NCBI RefSeq assembly: GCF_040187885.1
Contig: NZ_JBDPLH010000006.1
Coordinates: 203,579-267,578 of the forward strand
Source: Roseateles_E cavernae
Lineage (GTDB): Bacteria > Pseudomonadota > Gammaproteobacteria > Burkholderiales > Burkholderiaceae_C
Reading direction: 5' to 3'
Length of the DNA stretch: 64,000 nt
The notes below the pieces were generated by a model. It made no database searches. It saw only the letters and a program-made list of their open reading frames with translations, and was not told the DNA's origin. Positions 1-8,800 of this stretch are shown here, one piece after another (the first letter of the stretch is position 1; every line of letters starts with the position of its first letter). The position numbers were made by a program, and so were the translations under genes.

Positions 1-644
1 ACCTCCTGGGCGAACAGCTCCTTCATGAACTCGGGCGAAGAGCGCGAGAGCATGATTTGCGGACCGCGCTGGGTCGGGTCGATGCCCAGGATGACGGCGC
101 GCACCCGGTCACCGGTGCGCAGGTTTTCCTTCGGGATCATCTCGCCGCGCTTGAGGCGGCCTTCGATGCGGCCCGACTCGGCAATGATGTCGCCCTTGTC
201 CAGGCGCTTGACCGTGCCCATGAAGATCTTCTCGCCGCGCGACAGGAAGTCGTTCAGCAGTTGCTCGCGCTCGGCGTCGCGGATCTTCTGCAGGATCACC
301 TGCTTGGCGGCCTGGGCACCGATACGACCGATGGGCACCGAGTCGATCGGCTCCTCGATATGGTCTTCGACCTCGATGTCGGCGATCTGCTCCTGGGCTT
401 CGAACAGCAGGATCTCGGCATCGGCATTCTGCAGGCCGGCCTCATTGGGCACGACATGCCAGCGACGGAAGGTCTCGTAGGCGCCCGAATCGCGGTCAAC
501 GGAGACGCGGATGTCCACCTCGCCGCCATACAACTTCTTGGTGGCCGAGGCCAGGGCAGCTTCCACCGCGCCGAACACCACATCGCGTTCCACGCTCTTC
601 TCGCGCGAAATCGCATCCACCAACATCAAAAGTTCGCGGTTCAT
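1..644 (-). CDS. nusA: Transcription termination/antitermination factor NusA (N-terminal part)
   Basis: NusA binds RNA polymerase and controls pausing, intrinsic termination and antitermination. The frame starts with MNRELLMLVDAISREKSVER and runs off the left edge, so about 214 residues are present. The N-terminal RNAP-binding domain (about 1-130) and the start of the S1 domain (GEKIFMGTVKRL onward) can be read; the KH domains lie outside the window. The start codon overlaps the rimP stop as ATGA, so the two are translationally coupled. The rimP-nusA order is the conserved bacterial arrangement (infB would follow). No defects are visible in the part present. Confidence 0.95.
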   Translation of the reverse strand, partial: MNRELLMLVDAISREKSVERDVVFGAVEAALASATKKLYGGEVDIRVSVDRDSGAYETFRRWHVVPNEAGLQNADAEILLFEAQEQIADIEVEDHIEEPIDSVPIGRIGAQAAKQVILQKIRDAEREQLLNDFLSRGEKIFMGTVKRLDKGDIIAESGRIEGRLKRGEMIPKENLRTGDRVRAVILGIDPTQRGPQIMLSRSSPEFMKELFAQE

Positions 645-1207
645 TGATCAGGACCTCCGTCAACCTTGTCATCCTTGGGCACGGCACTGGGCTTGCCGGC
701 CTTCTTGTCTGGCGCCGGCTTGGCGCCGCGCCCCTTGAAGTTCACCACCGGCACCAGCCGTGCCTCGCGGACCTCTTCAAGAGAAAAATCCAATGCCTGA
801 TCGCTCTTGCCGTCGTTGAAGACCAGGCGCCAGCCCTCCCCCTCGGCTTCCAGCAGACCCTTGTACTTCTTGCGCCCCTGGAACGGCATGCGCAGGGTCA
901 CCTCGATCTCCAGGCCGGCAAAGCGCTGGTAGTCGGCCGCTTTCTTCAGCGGGCGATCCAGACCGGGCGAGGACACCTCAAGGCGCTCGTAGGCGCAATT
1001 CTCGACCTCGAGCACATACTGCAACTGGCGCGTCACGCGCTCGCAGTCTTCCACCGTGATCAGCTCGCCGGCCAGTGCCTGCTCAGCCAATTTGTCAATA
1101 TAGACACGCAGCAGGCCGCCGGGGCTGCGTTCGCAGTCCACCATGTCGTAACCCAGACCGGTCACGGTTTTTTCAACGGCGGCTTGCCAGTTCATGCTTT
1201 GACTCAT
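641..1207 (-). CDS. rimP: Ribosome maturation factor RimP
   Basis: RimP is needed for maturation of the 30S subunit. The start chosen is the ATG that gives MSQSMNWQAAVEKTV (188 residues). An in-frame ATG 40 codons upstream would translate leader RNA that contains a terminator hairpin, so I reject it. The N-terminal alpha/beta domain (GLGYDMVDCERSPGGLLRVY, VEDCERVTRQL) and the conserved SPGLDRPL motif are present, followed by the SH3-like C-terminal domain. The C-terminal tail is rich in Lys, Pro and Asp. It is coupled to nusA by a 4-nt ATGA overlap. Confidence 0.95.
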   Translation of the reverse strand: MSQSMNWQAAVEKTVTGLGYDMVDCERSPGGLLRVYIDKLAEQALAGELITVEDCERVTRQLQYVLEVENCAYERLEVSSPGLDRPLKKAADYQRFAGLEIEVTLRMPFQGRKKYKGLLEAEGEGWRLVFNDGKSDQALDFSLEEVREARLVPVVNFKGRGAKPAPDKKAGKPSAVPKDDKVDGGPDQ

Positions 1208-1262
1208 GCAGCGGGTATCTCGGGCTCTCGTGAGGACTGTCGGTATGTAAAAGCGATCAAGC

Positions 1263-1327
1263 AAAAAAAATGGGCTGGATGAATCCGCCCACCTCAGTGC
1301 CCCGCCAAAAGTCTCTGAACAGCCCAT
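1263..1327 (-). terminator. Intrinsic terminator/attenuator-like hairpin in the rimP-nusA leader
   Basis: Read on the minus strand, TGGGC-GGA-TTCA-TCC-A-GCCCA (1291-1271) forms a stem with one bulged A, followed directly by eight U (1270-1263). An upstream copy of ATGGGCTG (1327-1320) can also pair with the same 3' arm, giving a larger alternative stem. The U-run ends about 55 nt before the rimP start, so the hairpin lies either in the rimP leader or at the end of an upstream transcript. No minus-strand gene ends just upstream, because fabI diverges, so a leader attenuator is the better reading. Confidence 0.7.
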
Positions 1328-1458
1328 AAAGAGTCTTCAAAGCCCCTCAGCGAAGGCAGGATTGTACTATGCAAGCACCATGCCCGCAAGCTGCGGCGCT
1401 CGCGAAGTACCGATGGCATGCCAAAATCCGAGGCTTATTTTAATGACAAGGAGCCACC

Positions 1459-2238
1459 ATGGGTTTTCTCGCCGGCAAGCGACTGCTGATCACGGGCGTG
1501 CTGTCCAACCGCTCGATTGCCTACGGCATCGCCAAAGCCTGCCACCGCGAGGGGGCCGAACTGGCTTTCAGCTATCAGGGCGAGCGTTTCAAGGAGCGCA
1601 TCACCGAGTTTGCCGCCGAGTTCGGCTCGACGCTCGTTTTTGATTGCGATGTGTCGGACGATGCCCAGATCCAGGCTCTTTTCGACCAGCTGGGCGAGGC
1701 CTGGCCCGAGTTTGATGGCTTTGTCCACTCGATCGGTTTCGCGCCGCGCGAAGCGATCGCCGGCGACTTCCTCGACGGTCTGACACGTGAGAACTTTCGC
1801 ATCGCCCACGACATCTCGGCCTACAGCTTCCCGGCCATGGCCAAGCTGGCCGCCCCGCGCCTGCGCGCAGGCAGCTCGCTGCTGACACTGAGCTATCTGG
1901 GCGCCGAGCGCTATGTGCCCAACTACAACACCATGGGCCTGGCCAAGGCCTCGCTGGAAGCCAGCGTGCGCTATCTGGCGCATTCGCTGGGTGCCAAGGG
2001 CGTGCGCGTCAACGGCATCTCGGCCGGCCCGATCAAGACCCTGGCCGCCTCGGGCATCAAGGACTTCGGCAAGCTGCTGAGCCAGTTCGCCGCCAGCGCG
2101 CCGATCCGGCGCAATGTGACGATCGAGGATGTCGGCAACACCGCCGCCTTCCTGTTCTCCGATCTGTCGGCCGGCATCAGCTCCGAGATCATCTATGTCG
2201 ACGGCGGCTTCAGCCACGTCGCAATGTCGGCAGAGTAA
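1459..2238 (+). CDS. fabI: Enoyl-[acyl-carrier-protein] reductase (NADH) FabI
   Basis: FabI performs the last reductive step of each fatty-acid elongation cycle, reducing trans-2-enoyl-ACP with NADH. The 259-residue length is normal for the family. The N-terminal nucleotide-binding motif is of the FabI type (GVLSNRSIAYGIA). The catalytic residues fall at Tyr146, Tyr156 and Lys163 (YVPNYNTMGLAK), the same numbering as the E. coli enzyme. A good AAGGAG Shine-Dalgarno lies just before the ATG. The gene is divergent from rimP and convergent with the decarboxylase, with a shared terminator between them. Confidence 0.96.
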   Translation: MGFLAGKRLLITGVLSNRSIAYGIAKACHREGAELAFSYQGERFKERITEFAAEFGSTLVFDCDVSDDAQIQALFDQLGEAWPEFDGFVHSIGFAPREAIAGDFLDGLTRENFRIAHDISAYSFPAMAKLAAPRLRAGSSLLTLSYLGAERYVPNYNTMGLAKASLEASVRYLAHSLGAKGVRVNGISAGPIKTLAASGIKDFGKLLSQFAASAPIRRNVTIEDVGNTAAFLFSDLSAGISSEIIYVDGGFSHVAMSAE

Positions 2239-2278
2239 GCAGCCGCCCGCCGGGCCGCTCCCAAGGGCGGCCGAACGG

Positions 2279-2309
2279 AAAAAGCGCCGGTCAAGCCGGC
2301 GTTTTTTTT
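2279..2309. terminator. Bidirectional intrinsic terminator between fabI and the decarboxylase gene
   Basis: CGCCGG (2285-2290) and CCGGCG (2296-2301) pair around the loop TCAAG and are followed by eight T (2302-2309). Five A precede the stem (2279-2283), so it can also serve the convergent minus-strand gene that ends at 2360. Confidence 0.88.
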
Positions 2310-2359
2310 CATCCCCTCGGGGGATCGCCCAGGTATGCCCTGGGCGAGGTGCTTACCAA

Positions 2360-4624
2360 TCAGCCGGCCGAAACGCAGTCGACGTAGTAAGTCGACTTGC
2401 CATCCTCGCCCTTCTCCTCCACCAAGCCATGCACATCGGTGGCAAAGCCGGGGAACTTGGCATTGAACTCGCGGGTGAACTTCAGGTAGTCAACGATCTT
2501 CTTGTTGAAGCGCTCGCCCGGGATCAAGAGCGGAATGCCGGGCGGATAAGGCGTCAGCAAGGAGGTCGTGACCCGGCCTTCCAGGCGATCGACCGCCACC
2601 CGCTCGGTCTTGCGGTGCGCGATATGGGCATAGGCATCGCTGGGCTTCATCGCCGGCTCCAGATCCGACAGATAGACCTCGGTGGTCAGGCGCGCGATAT
2701 CGCCCTTGGCATAGGCCTCGTGGATGCTCTGGCACAGATCACGCAAGCCCATGCGCTCATAGCGCGGCTGGGCGGCGACGAACTCCGGCATGATGCGCCA
2801 CAGCGGCGCGTTCTTGTCGTAGTCGTCCTTGAACTGCTGCAAGGCGGTCAGCAAGGTGTTCCAGCGACCCTTGGTGATGCCGATCGTGAACAGGATGAAG
2901 AACGAGTACAGGCCGGTCTTCTCGACCACGACACCGTGCTCGGCCAGGAATTTGGTGACGATGGAGGCCGGAATGCCGCTGTCGGCGAACTTGCCGCTCA
3001 TGTCCAGGCCGGGCGTGATGATGGTGGACTTGATCGGGTCCAGCATATTGAAACCGGCAGCGATATTGCCGAAGCCGTGCCACTTCTCGTTGGCCTTCAG
3101 CATCCAGTCGGCCGGCTTGCCGAAGCCGTCCTCGGTCAGCTTGTCCGGGCCCCAGACCTTGAACCACCAGTCCTTCTTGCCGTAGTCCTTCTCGACCTTG
3201 CGCATCGCGCGGCGGAAGTCCAGCGCCTCCGAGATGCTTTCTTCCACCAGGGCCGTGCCGCCGGGTGGCTCCATCATCGCCGCCGCGACATCGCAGCTGG
3301 CAATGATCGAGTACTGCGGGCTGGTGCTGGTGTGCATCAGATAGGCCTCGTTGAACAGGTGCTTGTCCAGCTTGACGTTCTGCGAGTCCTGCACCAGCAC
3401 CTGCGAGGCCTGACTCAGGCCGGCCAGCAGCTTGTGGGTGGACTGGGTGGCATAGACCATCGCGGTCTTCGGGCGCGGGCGGTTCTTGCCCATTGCATGG
3501 AAGCTGCCGTAGAAGTTGTGGAAGGCCGCGTGCGGCAGCCAGGCCTCGTCGAAATGCAGGGTGTCGATCCAGCCGTCGAGCTTGGCCTTGATGGTCTCGG
3601 TGTTGTAGAGCACGCCGTCATAGGTGCTCTGCGTCAGGGTCATGATGCGCGGCTTGACCTTCTTGGCATCCACGCCCTTGAGCAGCGGGTTTTTCGCGAT
3701 CTTCTTCTTGATCGACTCGGGCGAGAACTCGCTCTCGGGGATAGGGCCGATGATGCCGTAGTGGTTGCGCGTCGGCGTCATGAAGACCGGCACCGCGCCG
3801 GTCATGATGATGGCGTGCAGGATGCTCTTGTGGCAGTTGCGGTCGACCACGACCACATCGCCCGGCGCCACCGTGTGGTGCCAGACCATCTTGTTGGAGG
3901 TGGACGTGCCATTGGTGACGAAGAAGCAATGGTCGGCATTGAAGATGCGCGCGGCATTCTTCTCCGAGGCCGCCACCGGGCCGGTGTGGTCCAGCAGCTG
4001 ACCGAGTTCCTCGACCGCATTGCAGACGTCGGCGCGCAGCATGTTCTCGCCGAAGAACTGGTGGAACATCTGGCCCACCGGGCTCTTCAGGAAGGCCACA
4101 CCGCCGGAGTGCCCGGGGCAATGCCAGCTGTAGGAGCCGTCCTGCGCATAGTCCATCAGCGCCTTGAAGAACGGCGGCGCCAGCCCGTCCAGATAGCTCT
4201 TGGCCTCGCGGATGATGTGGCGGGCCACGAACTCCGGCGTGTCCTCGAACATATGGATGAAGCCATGCAGCTCGCGCAGCACATCATTGGGCAGATGCTG
4301 GGAGGTGCGGGTCTCGCCATACACATAGATCGGGATGTCCGCGTTCTTGAAGCGGATCTCCTCGATGAATTTGCGCAGGCTCAGCACAGCCGGATCAAGC
4401 TCCGGGCCGGGCGTGAACTCGTTGTCGTCGATCGACAGGATGAAGGCGCTGGCCCGGCTCTGCTGCTGGGCAAACTGGCTCAGATCGCCGTAGCTGGTGA
4501 CGCCCAGCACCTCGAAGCCCTCTTTCTGGATCGCATCAGCGAGGGCTCGGATACCCAGACCGGACGTATTCTCCGAGCGGTAGTCCTCATCAATGATCAC
4601 AATCGGAAAGCGAAAACGCAGCAT
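2360..4624 (-). CDS. PLP-dependent Orn/Lys/Arg decarboxylase (probably arginine decarboxylase)
   Basis: The enzyme removes CO2 from a basic amino acid, giving a polyamine or polyamine precursor, and can act in acid resistance. The start chosen gives MLRFRFPIVIIDEDYRSENT (754 residues), the usual length for the large AdiA/CadA/SpeC family; a further-upstream ATG adds 35 uncharacteristic residues. The flavodoxin-like wing domain spans about 1-130, followed by the PLP fold with TNGTSTSNK (238-245), HFDEAW (357-362) and the PLP lysine in STHKLL (Lys398). The C-terminal domain is complete. Substrate specificity cannot be read with certainty, and arginine is the best guess for this lineage. The gene stands alone. 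Confidence 0.88.
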   Translation of the reverse strand: MLRFRFPIVIIDEDYRSENTSGLGIRALADAIQKEGFEVLGVTSYGDLSQFAQQQSRASAFILSIDDNEFTPGPELDPAVLSLRKFIEEIRFKNADIPIYVYGETRTSQHLPNDVLRELHGFIHMFEDTPEFVARHIIREAKSYLDGLAPPFFKALMDYAQDGSYSWHCPGHSGGVAFLKSPVGQMFHQFFGENMLRADVCNAVEELGQLLDHTGPVAASEKNAARIFNADHCFFVTNGTSTSNKMVWHHTVAPGDVVVVDRNCHKSILHAIIMTGAVPVFMTPTRNHYGIIGPIPESEFSPESIKKKIAKNPLLKGVDAKKVKPRIMTLTQSTYDGVLYNTETIKAKLDGWIDTLHFDEAWLPHAAFHNFYGSFHAMGKNRPRPKTAMVYATQSTHKLLAGLSQASQVLVQDSQNVKLDKHLFNEAYLMHTSTSPQYSIIASCDVAAAMMEPPGGTALVEESISEALDFRRAMRKVEKDYGKKDWWFKVWGPDKLTEDGFGKPADWMLKANEKWHGFGNIAAGFNMLDPIKSTIITPGLDMSGKFADSGIPASIVTKFLAEHGVVVEKTGLYSFFILFTIGITKGRWNTLLTALQQFKDDYDKNAPLWRIMPEFVAAQPRYERMGLRDLCQSIHEAYAKGDIARLTTEVYLSDLEPAMKPSDAYAHIAHRKTERVAVDRLEGRVTTSLLTPYPPGIPLLIPGERFNKKIVDYLKFTREFNAKFPGFATDVHGLVEEKGEDGKSTYYVDCVSAG

Positions 4625-4777
4625 TCGGGGCCTCCAAAGGGCTGGGGCAAAAAAAACAGAAGGCGCGAAGTGTAGGGCCAAGCATTGCCCGTGCGCGCGC
4701 GGCTTTGCGCTTTGTCTCACAAAGCGCACGAGCCCGGGAACTACACTCGAATCACATCATGAGCTTGGGGAGGTGAC

Positions 4778-5206
4778 ATGGACATGAATCAGGCCACCGT
4801 CTGGTGGCTGATCGCCGGCGCCCTGGTGGCCGTCGAACTGGCCACCGGCACGTTCTATCTGCTGATGCTGGCCGTCGGTGCCGCCGCTGCCGCACTGGCC
4901 GCCCACCTCGGTCTGGGCCTGACGGCGCAGATCGCCACAGCCGCCTTGGTCGGCGGCGCTGCCGTCGTGCTCTGGCATCAAAAGCGCGCCGCCCGCGGCC
5001 AGGCCGCCCCCGCCAACGCCAATCCCGATGTCAATCTGGACATCGGCCAGAGCGTGCAGGTCGACCACTGGCAGCCCGGCGGCCGCGCGACGGTCAAGTA
5101 CCGCGGCGCCGACTGGCAGGCCCGCTACCAAGGCAGCGACACACCCGTCGCCGGTCGCTATGTGATACGCGCGGTCGAGGGCAGCTGCCTGCTGCTGGAT
5201 CACTGA
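4778..5206 (+). CDS. NfeD-family membrane protein
   Basis: This is a short NfeD protein of 142 residues. Two to three transmembrane segments occupy about residues 8-65. A small beta-barrel (OB-like) domain in the last 60 residues (DIGQSVQVDHWQPGGRATVKYRG) lies in the cytosol. NfeD proteins are encoded beside SPFH/stomatin proteins and partner them in membrane microdomains; here the SPFH gene starts 27 nt downstream, in the same operon. The start is preceded by GGGGAGG. The exact biological role in Proteobacteria is unsettled. Confidence 0.88.
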   Translation: MDMNQATVWWLIAGALVAVELATGTFYLLMLAVGAAAAALAAHLGLGLTAQIATAALVGGAAVVLWHQKRAARGQAAPANANPDVNLDIGQSVQVDHWQPGGRATVKYRGADWQARYQGSDTPVAGRYVIRAVEGSCLLLDH

Positions 5207-5233
5207 CACCTACATCAAGAGGGAGCTTCATTC

Positions 5234-6145
5234 ATGGAAATCGCACTGGTTCTGCTGGTCATCGCGGCCATCTTCGTGGCCCGCTCGATCAAGGTCGTGC
5301 CGCAACAAAACGCCTGGGTGGTCGAGCGCCTGGGCAAGTTCCATGCGACCTTGACGCCGGGGCTGAACTTCCTCGTGCCCTTTGTCGACCGCCTGGCCTA
5401 CAAGCATTCGCTGAAGGAAATCCCGCTCGACGTGCCCAGCCAGGTCTGCATCACCAAGGACAACACCCAGCTGACGGTGGACGGCATCCTCTATTTCCAG
5501 GTGACGGACGCGATGCGCGCCAGCTACGGCTCCAGCAACTACATCGTCGCGATCACCCAGCTGGCCCAGACCACGCTGCGCTCGGTGATCGGTCGCATGG
5601 AGCTGGACCGCACCTTCGAGGAACGCGCCATCATCAACACCTCGGTCGTCGAAGCGCTGGACGAAGCCGCGCTGAACTGGGGCGTCAAGGTGCTGCGCTA
5701 CGAGATCAAGGACCTGACCCCACCGCCGGCCATCCTGCATTCGATGCAGGCCCAGATCACCGCCGAGCGCGAGAAGCGTGCGCTGATCGCCGCCTCCGAG
5801 GGTCGCCGCCAGGAGCAGATCAATATCGCCACCGGCGAGCGCGAGGCCGCCATCGCCCGCTCCGAGGGCGAGAAACAGGCCGAGATCAACAAGGCCCAGG
5901 GTGAGGCTGCCGCGATCACCGCAGTGGCCGATGCCACCGCCGACGCGATCCGCAAGATCGCCGCCGCCATCGAGCAACCGGGTGGCCAGCAGGCCGTGCA
6001 GCTGAAGGTGGCGGAACAGGCCGTCGACGCCTACGCCCAGCTGGCCCAGAAGAACAACACGATGATTGTCCCGGGCAATATGAGCGAGGTCGGCGGCCTG
6101 ATCGGCACGGCCATGGCCCTGATGAAGGGCCACAAACCTGGTTAA
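5234..6145 (+). CDS. qmcA: SPFH/Band 7 membrane protein, stomatin/QmcA type
   Basis: The 303-residue protein has one N-terminal membrane segment (about 1-18), then an SPFH domain (VPQQNAWVVERLGKFHATL, PFVDRLAYKHSLKEIPLDVP). A long helical, heptad-rich region follows (EREKRALIAASEGRRQEQIN to about 245), which mediates oligomerisation. This is the slipin/QmcA layout. The protein probably scaffolds membrane domains and modulates membrane proteolysis with the NfeD protein encoded upstream. Its TAA stop overlaps the end of the convergent ribB by 4 nt. Confidence 0.9.
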   Translation: MEIALVLLVIAAIFVARSIKVVPQQNAWVVERLGKFHATLTPGLNFLVPFVDRLAYKHSLKEIPLDVPSQVCITKDNTQLTVDGILYFQVTDAMRASYGSSNYIVAITQLAQTTLRSVIGRMELDRTFEERAIINTSVVEALDEAALNWGVKVLRYEIKDLTPPPAILHSMQAQITAEREKRALIAASEGRRQEQINIATGEREAAIARSEGEKQAEINKAQGEAAAITAVADATADAIRKIAAAIEQPGGQQAVQLKVAEQAVDAYAQLAQKNNTMIVPGNMSEVGGLIGTAMALMKGHKPG

Positions 6146-6834
6146 GCAGCCTGACGCCAGCCCTTTTGCCGGTAGTCGGCCAGCTCGGCAATGCTGAGCA
6201 TCGGCAGGCCATGGCGCTGGGCAAAGTCCAGCACCTGCTGGCCGCGGCTCATCGTGCCGTCGGCATTCATCAGCTCGCACAGCACCGCAGCCCCCGACAG
6301 GCCTGCCATCAGGGCCAGATCGACCGAGCCCTCGGTATGGCCGCGCCGTGCCAGCACGCCGCCAGGCGCCGCGCGCAGCGGGAACACATGGCCGGGCCGC
6401 GCCAGATCGGCCGGCTCCGCATCGGGAGCAATCGCCGCACGCACCGTCGTCAGCCGGTCGGCCGCACTGACACCGGTGCTCACCCCCTGGCGGGCCTCGA
6501 TGCTGACGGTGAAGGCCGTGCCATAGCGGCTTTCGTTGTTGGCAACCATCGGCGGCAGCGCCAGCCGCTCGATCTGCGCGTCCTGCAGGCACAGGCAGAC
6601 GATGCCGCTGCACTCGCGGATCAGCAGGGCCATCGAGGCCTCGCTCAGGCGCTCGGCCGCGATGATCAGATCGGCCTCGTCCTCGCGGTCGTCGTCGTCG
6701 GTCAGCAGCACCGGCCGGCCGGCGCGCATCGCGAGCAGCGCCGCCGCCAGGCGTGCGGGCATGCGCAGGATCTCCTGCTCGCTGCAGGCCGCAGCGTCGG
6801 GATGCAAAGGGGTAGAAATAGTGTATTGAGACAT
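6142..6834 (-). CDS. ribB: 3,4-dihydroxy-2-butanone-4-phosphate synthase RibB
   Basis: RibB converts ribulose 5-phosphate to dihydroxybutanone phosphate plus formate for riboflavin synthesis. The start giving MSQYTISTPLHPDAA (230 residues) is chosen because it lies just after the FMN riboswitch; longer frames would translate the riboswitch. Family motifs are clear: DDDDREDEADLIIAAE (acidic metal/substrate loop), ECSGIVCL, STGVSAADR and RPGHVFPLRA...RRGHTEGSVDL. There is no GTP cyclohydrolase II domain, so it is a stand-alone RibB. Being under its own riboswitch suggests adjustment of flavin supply apart from the main rib operon. Many flavin-dependent enzymes are encoded nearby. Confidence 0.95.
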   Translation of the reverse strand: MSQYTISTPLHPDAAACSEQEILRMPARLAAALLAMRAGRPVLLTDDDDREDEADLIIAAERLSEASMALLIRECSGIVCLCLQDAQIERLALPPMVANNESRYGTAFTVSIEARQGVSTGVSAADRLTTVRAAIAPDAEPADLARPGHVFPLRAAPGGVLARRGHTEGSVDLALMAGLSGAAVLCELMNADGTMSRGQQVLDFAQRHGLPMLSIAELADYRQKGWRQAA

Positions 6835-6945
6835 GTTGAAACGCTCCTCGTGAAAGGTGAGAGAAGGCATTTCAGGGCGCGCAAACAAGCACCCGTCGCG
6901 GCGCGGGCGACAGGCACCCACGCCGCAACCGGGCGCTCGTTGGCA

Positions 6946-7090
6946 CATCTTCTTTCATCCGGACTGTGACCGTCGGCCCTGGCATCGCACCAGATCTGCT
7001 GACCTCGAACCAGGAAGGTGCGAGCGCTCGCGGGCTCGCCAGCTCGCGCTGGCCTACCGCCGGTGGGGAATTTCGCCCCGCCCTGAAGAC
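6946..7090 (-). promoter_or_regulatory. FMN riboswitch (RFN element) upstream of ribB
   Basis: The minus strand carries the classic RFN blocks in order: GTCTTCAGGGCGGGGCGAAA, then TTCCCCACCGGCGGTA, a variable GC-rich stem (AGCGCGAGCT region), then GCAGATCTGGTG and the closing GGTCACAGTCCGGATGAAAGAAGA. It ends about 110 nt before the ribB start. FMN binding is expected to repress ribB, by termination or by sequestering the start region. I did not identify the expression platform with confidence. Confidence 0.95.
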
Positions 7091-7228
7091 GTGTGCCGGC
7101 CTGCGCCGGCGCCGCTATCGTAGCTGCGCCTATGGCCCCATCACTGTCCGCTGTGCGACTTGCGCGCCCATCAAGCAAAGCGACTTTCGCTCGGGCCGGA
7201 TAAAAACTGCGCTATGATGGCGGGCTTC

Positions 7229-7318
<90 letters not shown>

Positions 7319-7328
7319 GACGCCAGAA

Positions 7329-7377
7329 AGCCCCAAAATCCCTGTCAAATCAATGACTTGAGATTCTGGGGCTTTTT
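7329..7377 (+). terminator. Intrinsic terminator after tRNA-Ser
   Basis: AGCCCCAAAATC pairs with GATTCTGGGGCT across a loop of about 20 nt, with one mismatch, and is followed by TTTTT. It begins 11 nt after the tRNA CCA end. Confidence 0.8.
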
Positions 7378-7439
7378 CAATTAACCCCACACACTAACCC
7401 CACGACGATTGAGGCGCGCAACGTGCCCCGGGGCTGCCG

Positions 7440-7742
7440 TTAGCCCTGGCTCCAGCTGTTCCGATGCTCCGCCACAAACTCAAAACGGCTGCGTATGAGG
7501 TCATTGATTTGGCGCGTTGATTGAACGAAGTTCAGCGTACGACGAACTTGATCGAAAGACACATGCTCAAGCAGACGCACAAACGCCCCGTTGACGAAGG
7601 CAGACGGCACTGATGTGATGCCCGTAAAGTCAACAATGACCTTTTCCCCCTTCTGAACCGGTTCGATCAGTAGGCGAAAGATCACATCGCCGTCCTCATA
7701 AGAGGAGGCTGCAGGTGTTAGCTCTGATACCTTCACTACCAT
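7440..7742 (-). CDS. STAS-like (DUF4325-type) protein
   Basis: The 100-residue protein resembles the STAS-like DUF4325 family: DVIFRLLIEPVQKGEKVIVDFTGI, then a central SVPSAFVNGAFVRLL helix and a basic tail. Proteins with this fold act as anti-anti-sigma-like regulators that partner GHKL ATPases. Its start overlaps the stop of the upstream GHKL ATPase gene by 7 nt, so the two are co-translated and probably bind each other. Base composition is clearly less GC-rich than the housekeeping genes, suggesting acquisition. The family is my recognition from sequence pattern; the function is unknown. Confidence 0.7.
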   Translation of the reverse strand: MVVKVSELTPAASSYEDGDVIFRLLIEPVQKGEKVIVDFTGITSVPSAFVNGAFVRLLEHVSFDQVRRTLNFVQSTRQINDLIRSRFEFVAEHRNSWSQG

Positions 7743-8665
7743 TTGAACGACTCCACGACCGCATCCTCAGCCGCTCGGTCAAGCGTATCAGTCCTGAGGA
7801 TCACACGCACCAGTGTGCCTGGATAGAAACCAGCCGTGCGCGTCGTAATCTTATATGGATGAAGCCCGTTGGGCGTCGGGGCAGCAGACAACGCACCCTC
7901 GCCCGCCGCAATCAGCACATTGCCGCCATTGTTTTGCGTGACGTAGCGTATCAAGGTCGGAAGTCCAGCACCGCGATTTTGGACGTTGCTCTGCGTCGTA
8001 AAACCCTCCATGCAAGCGAGTCTTAGTGCCGCCGCATCGCCGGTGTCAGGCCGCTTCGTCCTCACGACATTGGGGATACCGGACCCAAAGTCTGAAATCG
8101 CTATTTGTATGCGGTTTCTTTGGGGAAAGTGCTGTGCAAAGGTGCATCCAATGCTCACACCGGAATGGTCACGCACGTTGTGCAGCACTTCTTCGAGGGA
8201 CACACGCACCCCCGCTAGAGACTCCGGCGTTAGGCCTACGGCATTGCCGACCCACGGCATGAGCGTGTGAAGCAGGTACTCCTGAGCGCGCTGACTGTGA
8301 ATTAGCCCGAGCGGGATGGTAGTGCTGCGGGGGCTGCTCCCGGGGAATACGCGCTCACCTAAGTACCGCTCAAAAAACAGCGCGTCGTCTAGAAAACGCA
8401 CTCCGCCTGTACTCATCGTGTGATTCTTGAAAAGGACTTTACAGCCAAGCTGTCTAAAGTACTCGATCACATTGGAGAGAACGACTACGCCAACAGGCTC
8501 GACAAATGAAAGCCTCGCAAAGTCAAAGACGACGGTAGAGCACTTTGCGTCTCGTTGCTCGTCCACCACCTGAGCCAAGAAGGCAAACATAGTGTCAGCA
8601 TTGAAGTAGTGCGGAAGAAGCACCGTCCGTTTCACCGGGAAGATAACGTTCCAGATCATCCCCAC
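7736..8665 (-). CDS. STAS-like plus GHKL ATPase-domain protein
   Basis: The 309-residue protein appears to have two parts. Residues about 20-125 look STAS-like (TVVFDFARLSFVEPVGVVVL). Residues about 160-285 form a GHKL/HATPase_c domain with an N box (SLEEVLHNVRDHSGV), a G1 box (SDFGSGIP) and a G2 box (NRGAGLPTLI). There is no HisKA dimerisation/phospho-acceptor region, no receiver and no membrane segment, so it is not a classical sensor kinase. It is closer to anti-sigma kinases or other stand-alone GHKL ATPases. It overlaps the STAS-like gene that follows. Lower GC and its position beside tRNA-Ser suggest an acquired islet. The biological role is unknown. Confidence 0.72.
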   Translation of the reverse strand: MGMIWNVIFPVKRTVLLPHYFNADTMFAFLAQVVDEQRDAKCSTVVFDFARLSFVEPVGVVVLSNVIEYFRQLGCKVLFKNHTMSTGGVRFLDDALFFERYLGERVFPGSSPRSTTIPLGLIHSQRAQEYLLHTLMPWVGNAVGLTPESLAGVRVSLEEVLHNVRDHSGVSIGCTFAQHFPQRNRIQIAISDFGSGIPNVVRTKRPDTGDAAALRLACMEGFTTQSNVQNRGAGLPTLIRYVTQNNGGNVLIAAGEGALSAAPTPNGLHPYKITTRTAGFYPGTLVRVILRTDTLDRAAEDAVVESFKW

Positions 8666-8800
8666 CCTCCTTTTTCACCCACTCATCTGGCAGCAGGGTG
8701 CTGGAGACGGCTCGGCTCGTTTAGTCTGCAAACGATAGCACCTGCACCACGCACAGGCAGTGCTGGCGGGGCCCGGTTTTCCCTATCCCTTCGATGACCT

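Noticed and set aside
2129..4675. An open frame of over 800 codons on the plus strand opposite the decarboxylase gene
   Set aside because: It has no recognisable motif and is the antisense image of a clearly conserved PLP decarboxylase; long antisense frames are common at this GC content.
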